Origin: Alistipes sp. dk3624
Lineage (GTDB): Bacteria > Bacteroidota > Bacteroidia > Bacteroidales > Rikenellaceae
Assembly: GCF_009557455.1 (NCBI RefSeq)
Contig: NZ_CP045651.1
Coordinates: 558,001 to 622,000 of the forward strand
Reading direction: 5' to 3'
Length of the DNA stretch: 64,000 bases
Shown here: positions 36,396 to 46,264 of the stretch, in pieces
How positions within the stretch are numbered: the stretch's first letter is position 1
Layout of the letters: every line of letters starts with the position of its first letter
Made by a program: the position numbers and the translations under genes
The notes under the pieces: model-generated
The model's input: only the letters and a program-made list of their open reading frames with translations
Database searches by the model: none
Told to the model about the DNA's origin: nothing

Positions 36396-36403
36396 AACTT
36401 TGC
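36396..36403 (+). promoter_or_regulatory. -7 box TAACTTTG of the B12 locus
   Basis: Exact TAnnTTTG match placed directly before the first riboswitch stem. Confidence 0.65.
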
Positions 36404-36595
36404 GTCGCAAGGTTTTCCGGAAGTTATTCTGTTGCCGGAAATAATAAGGGAATGCCGTGAGAATCGGCGACAATACCCGTTGCTGTGAGTTTCAGCCCTG
36501 ATTGGGCAACTTCGCGCACTCTTTGCCACTGGTTTTAAACTGGGAAGGCGCAGCGGAGGAAACGAGTCAGAAGACCTGCCTTGCGACAACGAAGA
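36404..36595 (+). ncRNA. Cobalamin riboswitch 2, ahead of the B12 uptake locus
   Basis: It contains AAGGGAATGCCGTGAGAATC, then CCCGTTGCTGTGAG, and the B12 box AGTCAGAAGACCTGCC at 36565-36580. The order and spacing of these parts are those of the cobalamin aptamer. In related genomes this RNA shuts off btuB and companion genes when B12 is plentiful. Confidence 0.92.
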
Positions 36596-36730
36596 TTTAC
36601 CCCTGCGGGAACACGGGCGGTAGGTAATTGACTTTCTCAAACATTCAGTGCGTTTGTTCTGTTCGGTCAATTGCAGAGGTAAATTGTATAAACGAATAAC
36701 TTTGCACACAAACAACTGAAAATAAACACC

Positions 36731-37022
36731 TTGCAACAAAAGAAAAATCATGATTTCCCTTTTGGGATATCGGATATAGAACGTGCGGCAATTCCTCGGC
36801 AGGGTTCCAATCGGCTAAAGATTATGGCCTCTATACCGGTGAACAACTCACAGCCGTGGTACACCCGCGATATGTCGTTGTCCAAGAATTTTCAGTGGAA
36901 CCGGGTAGGCATACGGATTACGGCTGAAGTCAACAATATTTTCAACCAACAATACGAGATCGCCCAAGTGCTACCTGATGCACGGGACGAATTTAAAAAT
37001 TAAAATAAACATAACGATATGA
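36731..37022 (+). pseudogene. btuB: Collapsed TonB-dependent B12 receptor (btuB remnant)
   Basis: Only the last ~65 residues of a TonB-dependent receptor remain: QPWYTRDMSLSKNF and AEVNNIFNQQYEI, the typical final strands of BtuB-like barrels. The plug domain and most of the barrel (about 600 residues) are missing between the riboswitch and this point. The last 15 codons are also out of frame: moving one base restores YLMHGTNLKIKINI and a stop at 37020-37022 that overlaps the btuG start. Two lesions make this a genuine pseudogene. Confidence 0.85.
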
Positions 37023-38191
37023 AAAACAACAAACTGATATATGTCCTGATACTGGCGGCAATCGTGTGCGTTACATCCTGTCGCAAAGAGGAGGAGATTG
37101 TCCCTTCGACATCCTTACAGGTAGTTTATCCGGATCCAAATCCCGGCGAGATCAAGGGTTTTTTCCTGCTCAACGAAGGCAATATGGGCAACAATAAAGC
37201 CACGCTCGATTATTTCGATTATGAAACCGGAGTATATACCAAAAATATTTATGCAGAACGCAATCCGGGAGTAGTGAAAGAGCTCGGCGATGTGGGCAAT
37301 GATTTGCAGATATACGGCAGCCGTTTGTATGCCGTCATCAACTGCTCCAATTTCGTCGAAGTAATGGATGTGAATACGGCTAAGCACATTGGTGTTTTTT
37401 CTATTCCCAACTGCCGCTATATCGCGTTCAAAGGCAAATATGCTTATGTGAGTTCTTATGCTGGCCCGGTAGTGGAATCCGATCCTAATTACCGGCTCGG
37501 ATACATTGCCAAGGTAGATACGGCAACCCTCGAGATAATAGGTACATGCGATGTCGGATACCAGCCCGAAGAAATGGTGGTGGCCGGAGATAAACTATAC
37601 GTAGCCAATTCAGGCGGATACCGGTACCCGAATTATGATTGTACGGTGTCGGTGGTCGACCTGGAGACATTCACCGAAATAAAAAAAATAGAAACCGGCG
37701 TCATCAATCTCCACCGAATGGAATTGGATGTCTACGGCCAGATATGGGTTTCGTCCCGCGGAGATTATTACGGGACATCGTCGAAAACCCTTGTTATCGA
37801 CAGCCGGACGGATAAAGTGACCGACGTGCTGGATCTGCTTCCCAACAGTGAAATGACCCGGTGCGGCGATTCCCTTTATGTTTACAGTAACGAATGGAGC
37901 TACGTTACCAATTCATGGAAAAAATCGTATGCCATCGTCAACGTCAAAACGAAAAAGATCGTCTCCCGCAATTTTATTAAAGACGGAACGGAAAAAAGCA
38001 TAGTCTCACCATACGGGATAGCGGTCAATCCCGTTACGCGTGAAATCTTCGCTACCGATGCCCGGGACTACGTAACACCGGGAACGATATACTGCTTCTC
38101 GCCCCAAGGCATGAAAAAATGGTCGGCTACTACGGGGGATATTCCCGCCCATTTTGCATTTACCAAACGGAAACTCCGACCTCTGGAATAG
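37019..38191 (+). CDS. btuG: BtuG-like vitamin B12-binding surface lipoprotein
   Basis: 390 residues. Signal peptide and lipobox (CVTSC) precede a seven-bladed YVTN-like beta-propeller with repeats such as GYQPEEMVVAGDKLYVANSG, CTVSVVDLETF and SPYGIAVNPVTREIFATDA. In Bacteroides, BtuG sits on the BtuB barrel and binds cobalamin with very high affinity at the cell surface. Placement directly behind a cobalamin riboswitch and a btuB remnant supports that role. The start overlaps the old btuB stop (ATGA). It must now use a BtuB encoded elsewhere. Confidence 0.9.
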   Translation: MKNNKLIYVLILAAIVCVTSCRKEEEIVPSTSLQVVYPDPNPGEIKGFFLLNEGNMGNNKATLDYFDYETGVYTKNIYAERNPGVVKELGDVGNDLQIYGSRLYAVINCSNFVEVMDVNTAKHIGVFSIPNCRYIAFKGKYAYVSSYAGPVVESDPNYRLGYIAKVDTATLEIIGTCDVGYQPEEMVVAGDKLYVANSGGYRYPNYDCTVSVVDLETFTEIKKIETGVINLHRMELDVYGQIWVSSRGDYYGTSSKTLVIDSRTDKVTDVLDLLPNSEMTRCGDSLYVYSNEWSYVTNSWKKSYAIVNVKTKKIVSRNFIKDGTEKSIVSPYGIAVNPVTREIFATDARDYVTPGTIYCFSPQGMKKWSATTGDIPAHFAFTKRKLRPLE

Positions 38192-38222
38192 TTCATAATC
38201 AACATTTATAATTTATTACGCT

Positions 38223-39992
38223 ATGAAAAACATGTACCAAACATCTTGGTTATGCCTGTTGCTCGGCTGTATTTTGTTCGCAGCCTGTAGCAAAGACGAT
38301 GTGAACGATGCACTCGCGCCGAAAATCACATTGAGTAGTTCGACCAGCATCTACACCGGAAAGGTCAACCGCGATATCGTGCTTGAAGCCACCGTGGAAC
38401 ACGGCGACGGCGGCATATATTCGTGGAAACAGGACGGGAAAATCATCTGTACGCAACCGGTCTGTATTTTCCGCTCGGACAAAACGGGCGAGTATTACGT
38501 TACGCTGAGGGTTGACACCAAGAACGGTTATGCCGAAAAAGAGATGCGCGTCGACGTCCTTGAGATGGCGCCTCCCGTCATATCGTTGGCTGTGCCCGAA
38601 GGCGGTATCGTCACTTATGTGAATACGGAACTGACCCTTTCGCCCGATGTACAGAACAGCGAGGGGGCGACCTACCAATGGTATATCGACAATGAAAAGG
38701 CGGGGACGGACAAAGATCAGGTTTTCACCAAGACCGAAACGGGCGATTACCAGGTAAAGCTTGTGGCTACCAACGAAGACGGAACAACCGAGTACGAAAC
38801 GATTGTCCGCGTCGAAGAGAGCCCGACGCTTAGAATCGAGACGACCGATCCTGTTTCCCACATCAAATCGGCTCCCCGCACAGTAATGGAAGGGCGTTCC
38901 GTTTTCCTCAAGCCCATTATCGTCAATGCGGTCGATCCGACTTACAGTTGGAGCGTGGACGACATCGAGCAGGAAGGCGTTACAACCCCGTATTTCAATT
39001 TCACGCCTGCGGAACAAAAGGAATACACGGTAAAATTGACCGTTACCAATCATACGCCACAGGTCCGGTCCGTGCTTTCCCGGAATCTTACCCAAAGCGA
39101 AAGCAATACCGCATCCGCAACGATCCAGGTAAATTGCGTCGGTACGGACAATGAAATGAACCGCTTCCGCCCTTATGCCGGCACGGAACGCTTTACCGTC
39201 ATGGAATTCGTGGCTGCTCCGGGCCAGTTCGTCAATGCGGGTTATGAAGCGACTACCTACGAAGAAGCCAATGCATACGCCCAAAAACGCCTGAACGAAG
39301 GCAACTACGTCAGCCTCGGCGGTTTCGGCGGCTACCTGACCGTATATTGCAGCCACAGCATTGTCAGCAGCAACGGCGATTATGATTTCTGTGTGTTCGG
39401 CAACCCGTTCGATGGAAGTTCCGAACCCGGTATCGTATACGTCATGCAGGACGAGAATGGCGACGGACTTCCCAACGATACGTGGTACGAAGTGAAAGGC
39501 AGCGAAACGGGCAAACCCGAAACGATCCAGGATTACGCGATCACTTATTACCGTTCCGAAAAATCCGCTATCCGCTGGTCGGACAACCAGGGAAACAACG
39601 GCAGCATGGGCTTTATCAATCACGGAACTTCGTCCATGTATCCGAAATGGATCAGGCCGAACAGCTACACGCTCCGCGGAACGCGCCTCGAACCGAGGAC
39701 GGTGCAGGAAGGCGGTATCTGGAAAAACAAATCGTTCGACTGGGGCTATGTGGACAATTACAGTACGACAGACCTCATAACAACAAAGAATCCCATGACC
39801 CAGCAAACTGCCTCGGGCAACCGTATCCGTATCAGCGACGCCATCACCCCGGACGGGAAACCGGCAAACCTGAAATATATCGACTTTATCAAGGTGCATA
39901 CGGCCCTGAACGTTTCGGCCGGCGCACTGGGCGAAAACTCGACCGAGGTATTCGGCTACGCATCTCTCGATCCGGAAGCCGCGATTCAATAA
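38223..39992 (+). CDS. Surface lipoprotein with PKD-like domains, B12-locus associated
   Basis: 589 residues. Lipobox FAACS (Cys22) is followed by three PKD/Ig-like domains (about residues 32-115, 118-200, 203-300), with YSWKQDGK, YQWYIDNEK and YSWSVDDIE cores and a GEYYVTLRV-type final strand. The C-terminal 270 residues carry YLTVYCSHSIVSSNGDYDFC, FGNPFDGSSEPGIVYVM and DENGDGLPNDTWYEVKGSE; the last may bind calcium. I have the impression that such proteins recur beside B12 receptors in Bacteroidota. It is 31 bases after btuG in the same transcript. Confidence 0.8.
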   Translation: MKNMYQTSWLCLLLGCILFAACSKDDVNDALAPKITLSSSTSIYTGKVNRDIVLEATVEHGDGGIYSWKQDGKIICTQPVCIFRSDKTGEYYVTLRVDTKNGYAEKEMRVDVLEMAPPVISLAVPEGGIVTYVNTELTLSPDVQNSEGATYQWYIDNEKAGTDKDQVFTKTETGDYQVKLVATNEDGTTEYETIVRVEESPTLRIETTDPVSHIKSAPRTVMEGRSVFLKPIIVNAVDPTYSWSVDDIEQEGVTTPYFNFTPAEQKEYTVKLTVTNHTPQVRSVLSRNLTQSESNTASATIQVNCVGTDNEMNRFRPYAGTERFTVMEFVAAPGQFVNAGYEATTYEEANAYAQKRLNEGNYVSLGGFGGYLTVYCSHSIVSSNGDYDFCVFGNPFDGSSEPGIVYVMQDENGDGLPNDTWYEVKGSETGKPETIQDYAITYYRSEKSAIRWSDNQGNNGSMGFINHGTSSMYPKWIRPNSYTLRGTRLEPRTVQEGGIWKNKSFDWGYVDNYSTTDLITTKNPMTQQTASGNRIRISDAITPDGKPANLKYIDFIKVHTALNVSAGALGENSTEVFGYASLDPEAAIQ

Positions 39993-40010
39993 TCTTAACA
40001 ACATTAAACC

Positions 40011-42128
40011 ATGAGAAATATACTGAAAAATATTTTCTGCGCCTCGCTCGCCGGATTGATACTGGCCGGATGCAGCAAGGAGGAGAGCGATTTCGCCGGA
40101 ACGGACAACCACATCATATCGTTCGAAATGAAAGTGGGTTCGGAAAGTTACAAGGCCGTCATACTGGATAACGAGATCCGTCTTACCGTCCCGAAAGGCA
40201 CCGACCTGAGCCAGGGGAAACCCGATATCGTCCTGTGCGAGAACATGAGGCTGACCCCCGATCCGTCGACCATAACCGATTGGGGCGAAGAATACCAGTT
40301 CATCGCCACTTCGTATAACAACAGCGACAGGATCTACCGCTACCGCATCATTCATCCCGAAGTCAGCACCGACGGCAACGTCGTACTGAACACGCAGGCC
40401 GATGTGGACGCATTCGCCCGTTCGGGAATAGACGTCATCCGGGGGAACCTGATCATCGGCGCGGAAAAAGGGGGCCCGGCCTTCGATTCCATCCGCAACC
40501 TGGAAGGACTGGAAAACCTGCTGGAGGTCGAGTATAACGTCATCGTCAACGAAACGTTCGCCGGGGAAACCCTGAACTTGAAAAGCCTTCGCAGCATGTA
40601 CGGATTGACGCGCACGACAGATGACAGGGGCAATAATATTATCTGCAAAAACCTGAAAAACATCGTCCTGCCCTCGCTGACTGAAGTAGTATCCGGGATA
40701 ACGATCAGGCAACCCCATATACAGCGGATCGAAATGCCGGCACTGGTCCGTGTCGGCGGGAATATGACCGTCAATACAGATGAACTGAATGCCATAGACC
40801 TGACCTCGCTGGAGACGGTACGGGGCGACCTCTCGTTTACATCCGGCCGCAACGGTACGAAACTGGAGACATTCTCCCTGCCGGCCCTGAAAGAGTTGGG
40901 GGGTACGCTTTCCCTTTCGGATATTCCCCAGATGACCGCGGTCGATCTGCCTGATCTGGCCTCCGCCGGGGGATTCAGCATGACCGGATGTGTCAAGATA
41001 TCCAATTTGACCAATACGATACTCGAAAACCTGACCGGGGAACTGACCCTCTCGGGTAACAATTCGCTGTCGGAAGTGCAATTTCCGACCCTGAAAAAAG
41101 CGGGCAGCGTCAATATCCTGGACGGCACGGTAGGTTTTGTCGATTTCACCGCCCTTGCCGAGGTGGGCATCCTCGACCTTCAGACCCTGACCATTATGAA
41201 CCTCGACGGGTTCAAGTCCCTGAAAACGGCGGCTAAAATATCCCTGACGAATATGGAACTGGTCGAGTCTTTCGACGGAATGGAGTCGCTGCAAAGCGTA
41301 GGCGAACTGATACTCGACCGCATCCCTATCAGCGGCGAACTCGACCTGACGAACCTTCAGGTAACTTCCAAACTGCAACTGACCGGATCGACGCTCAACG
41401 TGCCGAAGATCGTCGGCCCCGAAGTGCTCGAATGCGACGTTACGATGGACGGAACCAACTATTTCGGAGTCACGAAAATGCCCCTTTTCGAAGGGATCAA
41501 GCAGATCGGGAGCCTTAACCTACAGTTCACCACGATGGGAATAGAGGTGGCCGACCTTGGGAACCTTACCCGTATTACAGGCTTACTACGCATATATACG
41601 AACCATCAATATTTCCGCAAGGTAAACGCTCAGAATCTGGTCAGCATAGGCGGCCTGACTTTCGGCGGACTCTACACCAGCAAAGCGGAGGATGTGCGTA
41701 CTTTCAATTTCCCGCTTTTGGAAACCATCACCGGTGACGCCAGTATCAATCTGGATATAAAAGGAATATTCCCGGACGGATTTTCCGTTCCCGCCCTGAC
41801 CTCGATAGGCGGGAGTATAGAGATCGAAGTATCCACTCAAACAGGCCCAGGATCGCTGGATTTCTCAGCCCTGACGACCGTTGGAGGAAAACTGTCCATT
41901 ATAAACCGTAATCTGGGTGCAAGCACGGGAATATCCAGTTGGAATTTCGACAACCTTGAATCGGCCGGGTCGGTATATATCAGCCGCATCGGGATGACCG
42001 ATTTTTCGACATTCAAAAAGGTCATTCCGAGCCTGAACGAAACGACATGGGAGACAAGGCAAGGCGTTTACGACCCGACTTATCAGGATATGCTCGATGG
42101 AAAATACACTCCGGAAAGCAATAATTAA
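40011..42128 (+). CDS. Surface lipoprotein with leucine-rich/receptor-L-like solenoid (copy 1)
   Basis: 705 residues. Lipobox LAGCS (Cys21) is followed by a small beta domain of ~100 residues (HIISFEMKVGSESYKAVILD; TDWGEEYQFIATSYNNSDRI). A long solenoid then carries irregular repeats with a hydrophobic core such as LPSLTEVVSGITIRQPHIQR, IDLTSLETVRGDLSF and LPALKELGGTLSLSDIPQMT. This resembles BspA or receptor-L-domain folds. It is 18 bases after the PKD lipoprotein gene and 19 before copy 2 (the latter's start context is inside the same operon). A binding or docking role at the surface is likely; B12 binding is not shown. Confidence 0.75.
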   Translation: MRNILKNIFCASLAGLILAGCSKEESDFAGTDNHIISFEMKVGSESYKAVILDNEIRLTVPKGTDLSQGKPDIVLCENMRLTPDPSTITDWGEEYQFIATSYNNSDRIYRYRIIHPEVSTDGNVVLNTQADVDAFARSGIDVIRGNLIIGAEKGGPAFDSIRNLEGLENLLEVEYNVIVNETFAGETLNLKSLRSMYGLTRTTDDRGNNIICKNLKNIVLPSLTEVVSGITIRQPHIQRIEMPALVRVGGNMTVNTDELNAIDLTSLETVRGDLSFTSGRNGTKLETFSLPALKELGGTLSLSDIPQMTAVDLPDLASAGGFSMTGCVKISNLTNTILENLTGELTLSGNNSLSEVQFPTLKKAGSVNILDGTVGFVDFTALAEVGILDLQTLTIMNLDGFKSLKTAAKISLTNMELVESFDGMESLQSVGELILDRIPISGELDLTNLQVTSKLQLTGSTLNVPKIVGPEVLECDVTMDGTNYFGVTKMPLFEGIKQIGSLNLQFTTMGIEVADLGNLTRITGLLRIYTNHQYFRKVNAQNLVSIGGLTFGGLYTSKAEDVRTFNFPLLETITGDASINLDIKGIFPDGFSVPALTSIGGSIEIEVSTQTGPGSLDFSALTTVGGKLSIINRNLGASTGISSWNFDNLESAGSVYISRIGMTDFSTFKKVIPSLNETTWETRQGVYDPTYQDMLDGKYTPESNN

Positions 42129-42147
42129 CCAAACAGTACAAAATATC

Positions 42148-44151
42148 ATGAAAAATAAGATCAATTTACTGTGCGTCGCGTTCTTTTCACTGCTGTTGGC
42201 AGGGTGCGAAAAGGAGAACAACGACTTCGTAGGGAGCGACAACTATATCACCTCTTTTAAACTGGTAAACGGGGAGCAGGAGTGGCCGGCTATTATCGCC
42301 GATAACAACATAACCGTTACCGTTCCGGCCGGTGCCGATCTGTCCGGAGCCGCGGTCGTATTGGAAACCTGCGAACACGTGGCGGTTTCGCCCGATCCGG
42401 CTTCGATTACGGATTGGGAGGCGTCCCGTGATTTCACAGCCGTATCGTACAACCAGACGCAGCGAACCTATCATTATTCGCTGGTACGTACAGAAGCCGA
42501 CACGAAAGGAGATTTCGTATTGAACACCCAGGCGTCGGTAGATGCGTTTGCGACGATGGGCATAGAAACGATCGACGGGAACCTGTCGGTCGGAACCGAA
42601 ACGTCGGAAGACGATCCCATTACCAATCTCGACGGATTGCAGAACCTTAAAAACGTGCGTTACATCCTGACCATAGGCGAATACTGTACCCTGCCGGAAA
42701 TAAAGCTCGAAAACCTACAGCGCACCGGAGCCCTTCGATTGAGCAGTCTGGCCGACGAGGTGCAGAGCCTTTCGTTGCCCGCGCTGGAGGCCGTAAGCAT
42801 GAACGCCGAAATATGCAGCGGCGAACTCACGTCGCTGGATCTTGCGGGCCTTTCACGGGTTGACGGGGATTTCATACTGAAAGCCGACAAAATGGAAGAA
42901 ATATCGTTGTCCGCCCTCGTTTCGATCGGTGGAGAACTCCAGATTCAACAGCTCAACAATAACCAGGCACAGGTGCAAAAAATCTCGCTGGGCGCGCTTC
43001 AAACCATCGGGAAACGGTTATATTTATACAGTCTACGACAATTGGTCGAGTTGGATGTTCCGGCCCTGAAAATCGTGGGCGGAATATATTTGGAAGATTG
43101 CAGGGAGTTTACCGAACTCTCTTGTCCGGCGCTGGAAGAGACGACCTCCTATAGCATCGACTTCAAGAGGTGCAGCCAATTGACCTCCTATAAATTCCCT
43201 ACGCTGAAAAAAGCCTGGAGCATCATTTGCAATAGCAGCCTCACTTCGCTCGACTTTTCCTCCCTGACGACCGTGACGAGTGATCTTACTTTGACCTCGA
43301 TGACCCTGTCCGATCTGGGCGTATTCGGCAAACTCGAAACCGTAGGCGGGATACTGAGCCTGGACGGGGTGAAGGAACTGACCTTTTCTTTCGACAAGCT
43401 GGGGACTCTGAAAAACATAGGCGGTCTAGGACTGAACAATATTCCTGTCGATGGAGGAGAACTGGACTTCACCCAATCCGGCATCACCGGCGATATCACG
43501 CTTTCGGGTTCCAGTATGCTGATCGATAAGATCATCGGTCCCGACCGTTTTGAAGGCACGCTAAACCTGAATAATAGTTCGGCTACTAAACTGCCCGTTA
43601 TCGAAGGATTTCGGGTAATGGGCGGATTGACGATCAACGCCAATCCGTCCGATGCCGTGTCGCTGCCCGTCGAAGAGATCCTCGGTGATTTGACCCTGAC
43701 CAAAATGGGCGGCTGCCCATCCTTCGAAATGCCGAACCTAAAGCGGGTGGGAGGCGAATTCGAAGCGGTTATCACCACCTTGACAAAAGCGACGTCTTTT
43801 ACCTTGCCTGCTCTGGAAACGATCGGCGGCAACATGACTTTTGCAACCGGACGTCCGGGCACACCGCAATCCATCGGTATGCCGGCCCTTACCGCCATCG
43901 GAGGAAACCTTTTTGTCGGCCCGACATCTACCATAGCTCTTCTCAAGCCGAATACGGCGATCACATCGCTCGATTTCGGGAAGCTGACTTCCGTAAACAG
44001 CGTTACCGTCGACAACCTGAAAAGCCTGAAAGATTTCTCAGGGTTCACGGCTTTGGTTCCTTATATCGATACTACGCGGTGGAATGTGACCGAATGCGCT
44101 TATAATCCTAAATACTCAGATTTAAAAAACGGCGATTTCACAGAGCCCTAA
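42148..44151 (+). CDS. Surface lipoprotein with leucine-rich/receptor-L-like solenoid (copy 2)
   Basis: 667 residues from the ATG at 42148, which directly starts the signal peptide (MKNKINLLCVAFFSLLLAGC). It is a paralog of the preceding gene with the same order: a small beta domain (YITSFKLVNGEQEWPAIIAD; TDWEASRDFTAVSYNQTQRT), then the solenoid (LPALEAVSMN, LTSLDLAGLSRVDGDFILK, VPALKIVGGIYLEDC). Both share VLNTQAxVDAFA before the solenoid. The pair is clearly a duplication but has diverged strongly. It is the last intact gene of the B12-riboswitch transcript. Confidence 0.75.
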   Translation: MKNKINLLCVAFFSLLLAGCEKENNDFVGSDNYITSFKLVNGEQEWPAIIADNNITVTVPAGADLSGAAVVLETCEHVAVSPDPASITDWEASRDFTAVSYNQTQRTYHYSLVRTEADTKGDFVLNTQASVDAFATMGIETIDGNLSVGTETSEDDPITNLDGLQNLKNVRYILTIGEYCTLPEIKLENLQRTGALRLSSLADEVQSLSLPALEAVSMNAEICSGELTSLDLAGLSRVDGDFILKADKMEEISLSALVSIGGELQIQQLNNNQAQVQKISLGALQTIGKRLYLYSLRQLVELDVPALKIVGGIYLEDCREFTELSCPALEETTSYSIDFKRCSQLTSYKFPTLKKAWSIICNSSLTSLDFSSLTTVTSDLTLTSMTLSDLGVFGKLETVGGILSLDGVKELTFSFDKLGTLKNIGGLGLNNIPVDGGELDFTQSGITGDITLSGSSMLIDKIIGPDRFEGTLNLNNSSATKLPVIEGFRVMGGLTINANPSDAVSLPVEEILGDLTLTKMGGCPSFEMPNLKRVGGEFEAVITTLTKATSFTLPALETIGGNMTFATGRPGTPQSIGMPALTAIGGNLFVGPTSTIALLKPNTAITSLDFGKLTSVNSVTVDNLKSLKDFSGFTALVPYIDTTRWNVTECAYNPKYSDLKNGDFTEP

Positions 44152-44187
44152 CAGATTTTAACGTTATACCGATAAAGCCCCGGCTTT

Positions 44188-44650
44188 GTGAACTGCACCC
44201 TACTCTGCGTGCTGCTGAAATACTCCCGGCGCATCATCGTCTGTGAAAAGTCGCCCGAACGGATTCGTTTCGTGCGGGAATATTACTCCGATGCGCTGGT
44301 TACCGAACCGGAGGTATGCCGAGATTTCGCACTGCACCACAGCGATCGCGGAAGGGCTGACGCGGCGCTGGAAGCGGCGGGAGCCGTCGATACGCTCCAC
44401 TTGCCCTGGGAGTGCGTTCGGCCCAAGGTCGTCGTCACCGCAGTGGCATTTTACGACCGGCCGCAGACACTGCTTTTAGCGGATATGTATGGCAAGAACC
44501 TCACCTTCTGTATCGGCGGCATGGATGGCTGCGACTGCGCCCGATCGGACAGGGCAAGATCGACACCATGCCGCTCATTACGCACCGCTTTCCATTGAGC
44601 CGGATCGGGGAGGCATACCGCCTTTTCGAAAGCCGGCAGGACGGAGCATT
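44188..44650 (+). pseudogene. Fragment of a zinc-type alcohol dehydrogenase
   Basis: The C-terminal half of a medium-chain dehydrogenase in two frames. The NAD-fold end (IIVCEKSPERIRFVREYYSD, then AALEAAGAVDTLHLPWECVR and LLADMYGKNLTFCIGG) reads in the first frame. After a small deletion near 44530 the second gives IGQGKIDTMPLITHRFPLSR and IGEAYRLFESRQDG. The catalytic N-terminal domain is absent and there is no start. It is not part of the B12 operon. Confidence 0.8.
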
Positions 44651-44696
44651 TTACTGCAAACGGGGGTACAAATTTGTACCCCCGTTTGCAGTAAAA
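44649..44696. terminator. 48-bp perfect palindrome, probable bidirectional terminator
   Basis: Positions 44649-44672 are the exact reverse complement of 44673-44696, centred on ACAAATTTGT with GGGGG/CCCCC arms and T/A outer ends. As RNA it forms a strong hairpin on either strand. It lies between the rightward ADH fragment and the leftward katA. Confidence 0.7.
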
Positions 44697-44791
44697 ATAA
44701 ATAGCATCGATTTTGTCAGTGATGGGCCCCGGCCACGAGTAGCGCCACCAGCATACCCGTCAGGAAAAGAGATTAATTCGTTCTCACAATA

Positions 44792-46264
44792 TTACTTTGC
44801 CGATTGGAGCGCATCTTCCAGCGAAATACCCAGCGCCTCGGCCACGCCTCGACCGTAAGCCGGATCGGCCTTATGGCAGTTCCGTACGTGCCGCTGCTTG
44901 ATGAACAGTTCCGAGTCGCCCATGTTGGCCGCCGTGTTCTTGAACAGCGCCTTCTGCTGTCCGGGCGACATCAATCGGAACAGATCGCCCGGCTGACTGT
45001 AATAATCTTCGTCGTATTCGCGCTCGTTGTAGTTGTAAGCGTCGCCGTGCAGCTTCAAAGGCGGTTCCTTCATTTCGGGGCTGTCCTGCCACTCGCCGTA
45101 GCTGTTGGGCTCATAACCGATCGCCGAGCCATTGTTACCGTCGGTACGCATCATCCCGTCGCGGTGGTACGAATGGAACGGGCATCGGGGACGGTTCACG
45201 GGAATCTGACCGTGGTTGACCCCGAGGCGGTAGTTCTGGGCATCGCGGTACGAGAACAGGCGGCCCTGCAACATCTTGTCGGGCGAGAAACCGATACCGT
45301 CGATCACGTTCATCGGATTAAAGGCCGACTGTTCGACTTCGGCAAAATAGTTTTCCGGATTGCGATTGAGTTCCAACACGCCGACATCGTGCAGCGGAAA
45401 GTCCGCATGCGGCCATACCTTAGTCAGGTCGAACGGATTGATGCGGTAACCGTCGGCCTCCTGCTCGGTCATCAACTGTACTTTGAGTTCCCAGCGCGGA
45501 AAGTCGCCCCGCTCGATGGCTTCGTAAAGGTCCCGCTGATGCGATTCCCGGTCGCGGCCGATCAATTCCATAGCTTCTTCGTCGGTAAGATTCTTGATCC
45601 CCTGCAGGGTCTTGAAGTGGAATTTCACCCAGGTGCGTACATTGTCCTTGTTGATAAAACTGAACGTATGGCTGCCGAAACCGTGCATGTGGCGGTACGA
45701 AGCGGGGATACCGCGATCGCTCATGGTAATAGTCACCTGATGAAGCGCTTCGGGCAACGAAGTCCAGAAGTCCCAGTTGCTGTTGGCGCTGTGCATGTTG
45801 GTGCGCGGATCGCGCTTGACGACGTGGTTCAGGTCGGGGAACTTCAGCGGATCGCGCAGGAAGAAAACCGGGGTGTTGTTGCCCACCAGATCCCAGTTGC
45901 CCGTTTCGGTATAGAACTTCATGGCGAAACCGCGAATGTCGCGCTCTGCATCGGCTGCGCCGCGCTCGCCGGCGACGGTCGAAAAACGCACGAAGCATTC
46001 CGTTTTCTTACCTACTTCCGAGAAGATCGAGGCGCGGGTATACTTGGTAATGTCGTGCGTCACGGTGAACGTACCGTAAGCGCCCGAACCCTTGGCATGC
46101 ATACGCCGTTCGGGGATCACCTCGCGGTCGAAATGCGAAAGTTTTTCCAAAAACCAGGGATCTTGCAGAAGCATCGGACCCGGCCGGCCGGCCGTCTGTA
46201 CGTTCTGGTTATCGGCCACTGGACGACCGGAAGCCGTAGTCATTTTTTTCTTTTCCATAATCAT
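44792..46264 (-). CDS. katA: Catalase (small-subunit, heme-type)
   Basis: 490 residues, typical of monofunctional clade 3 catalases. The active-site His is in [19 protein letters not shown] (about residues 54-72), and the Asn is in [16 protein letters not shown]. The proximal heme Tyr motif [16 protein letters not shown] is at about 334-349. It breaks down hydrogen peroxide in the cytoplasm. Its ATG overlaps the stop of the perR-like gene (ATGA at 46261-46264), so the two are translated from one transcript and the regulator probably represses both. Confidence 0.97.
   Translation of the reverse strand: MIMEKKKMTTASGRPVADNQNVQTAGRPGPMLLQDPWFLEKLSHFDREVIPERRMHAKGSGAYGTFTVTHDITKYTRASIFSEVGKKTECFVRFSTVAGERGAADAERDIRGFAMKFYTETGNWDLVGNNTPVFFLRDPLKFPDLNHVVKRDPRTNMHSANSNWDFWTSLPEALHQVTITMSDRGIPASYRHMHGFGSHTFSFINKDNVRTWVKFHFKTLQGIKNLTDEEAMELIGRDRESHQRDLYEAIERGDFPRWELKVQLMTEQEADGYRINPFDLTKVWPHADFPLHDVGVLELNRNPENYFAEVEQSAFNPMNVIDGIGFSPDKMLQGRLFSYRDAQNYRLGVNHGQIPVNRPRCPFHSYHRDGMMRTDGNNGSAIGYEPNSYGEWQDSPEMKEPPLKLHGDAYNYNEREYDEDYYSQPGDLFRLMSPGQQKALFKNTAANMGDSELFIKQRHVRNCHKADPAYGRGVAEALGISLEDALQSAK

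Noticed and set aside
38250-41378. Very long minus-strand open frame (about 1040 codons) opposite the B12-locus lipoproteins
   Set aside because: It is antisense to two clear lipoprotein genes, has no family-like sequence, and exists because of the codon bias of the plus-strand genes.
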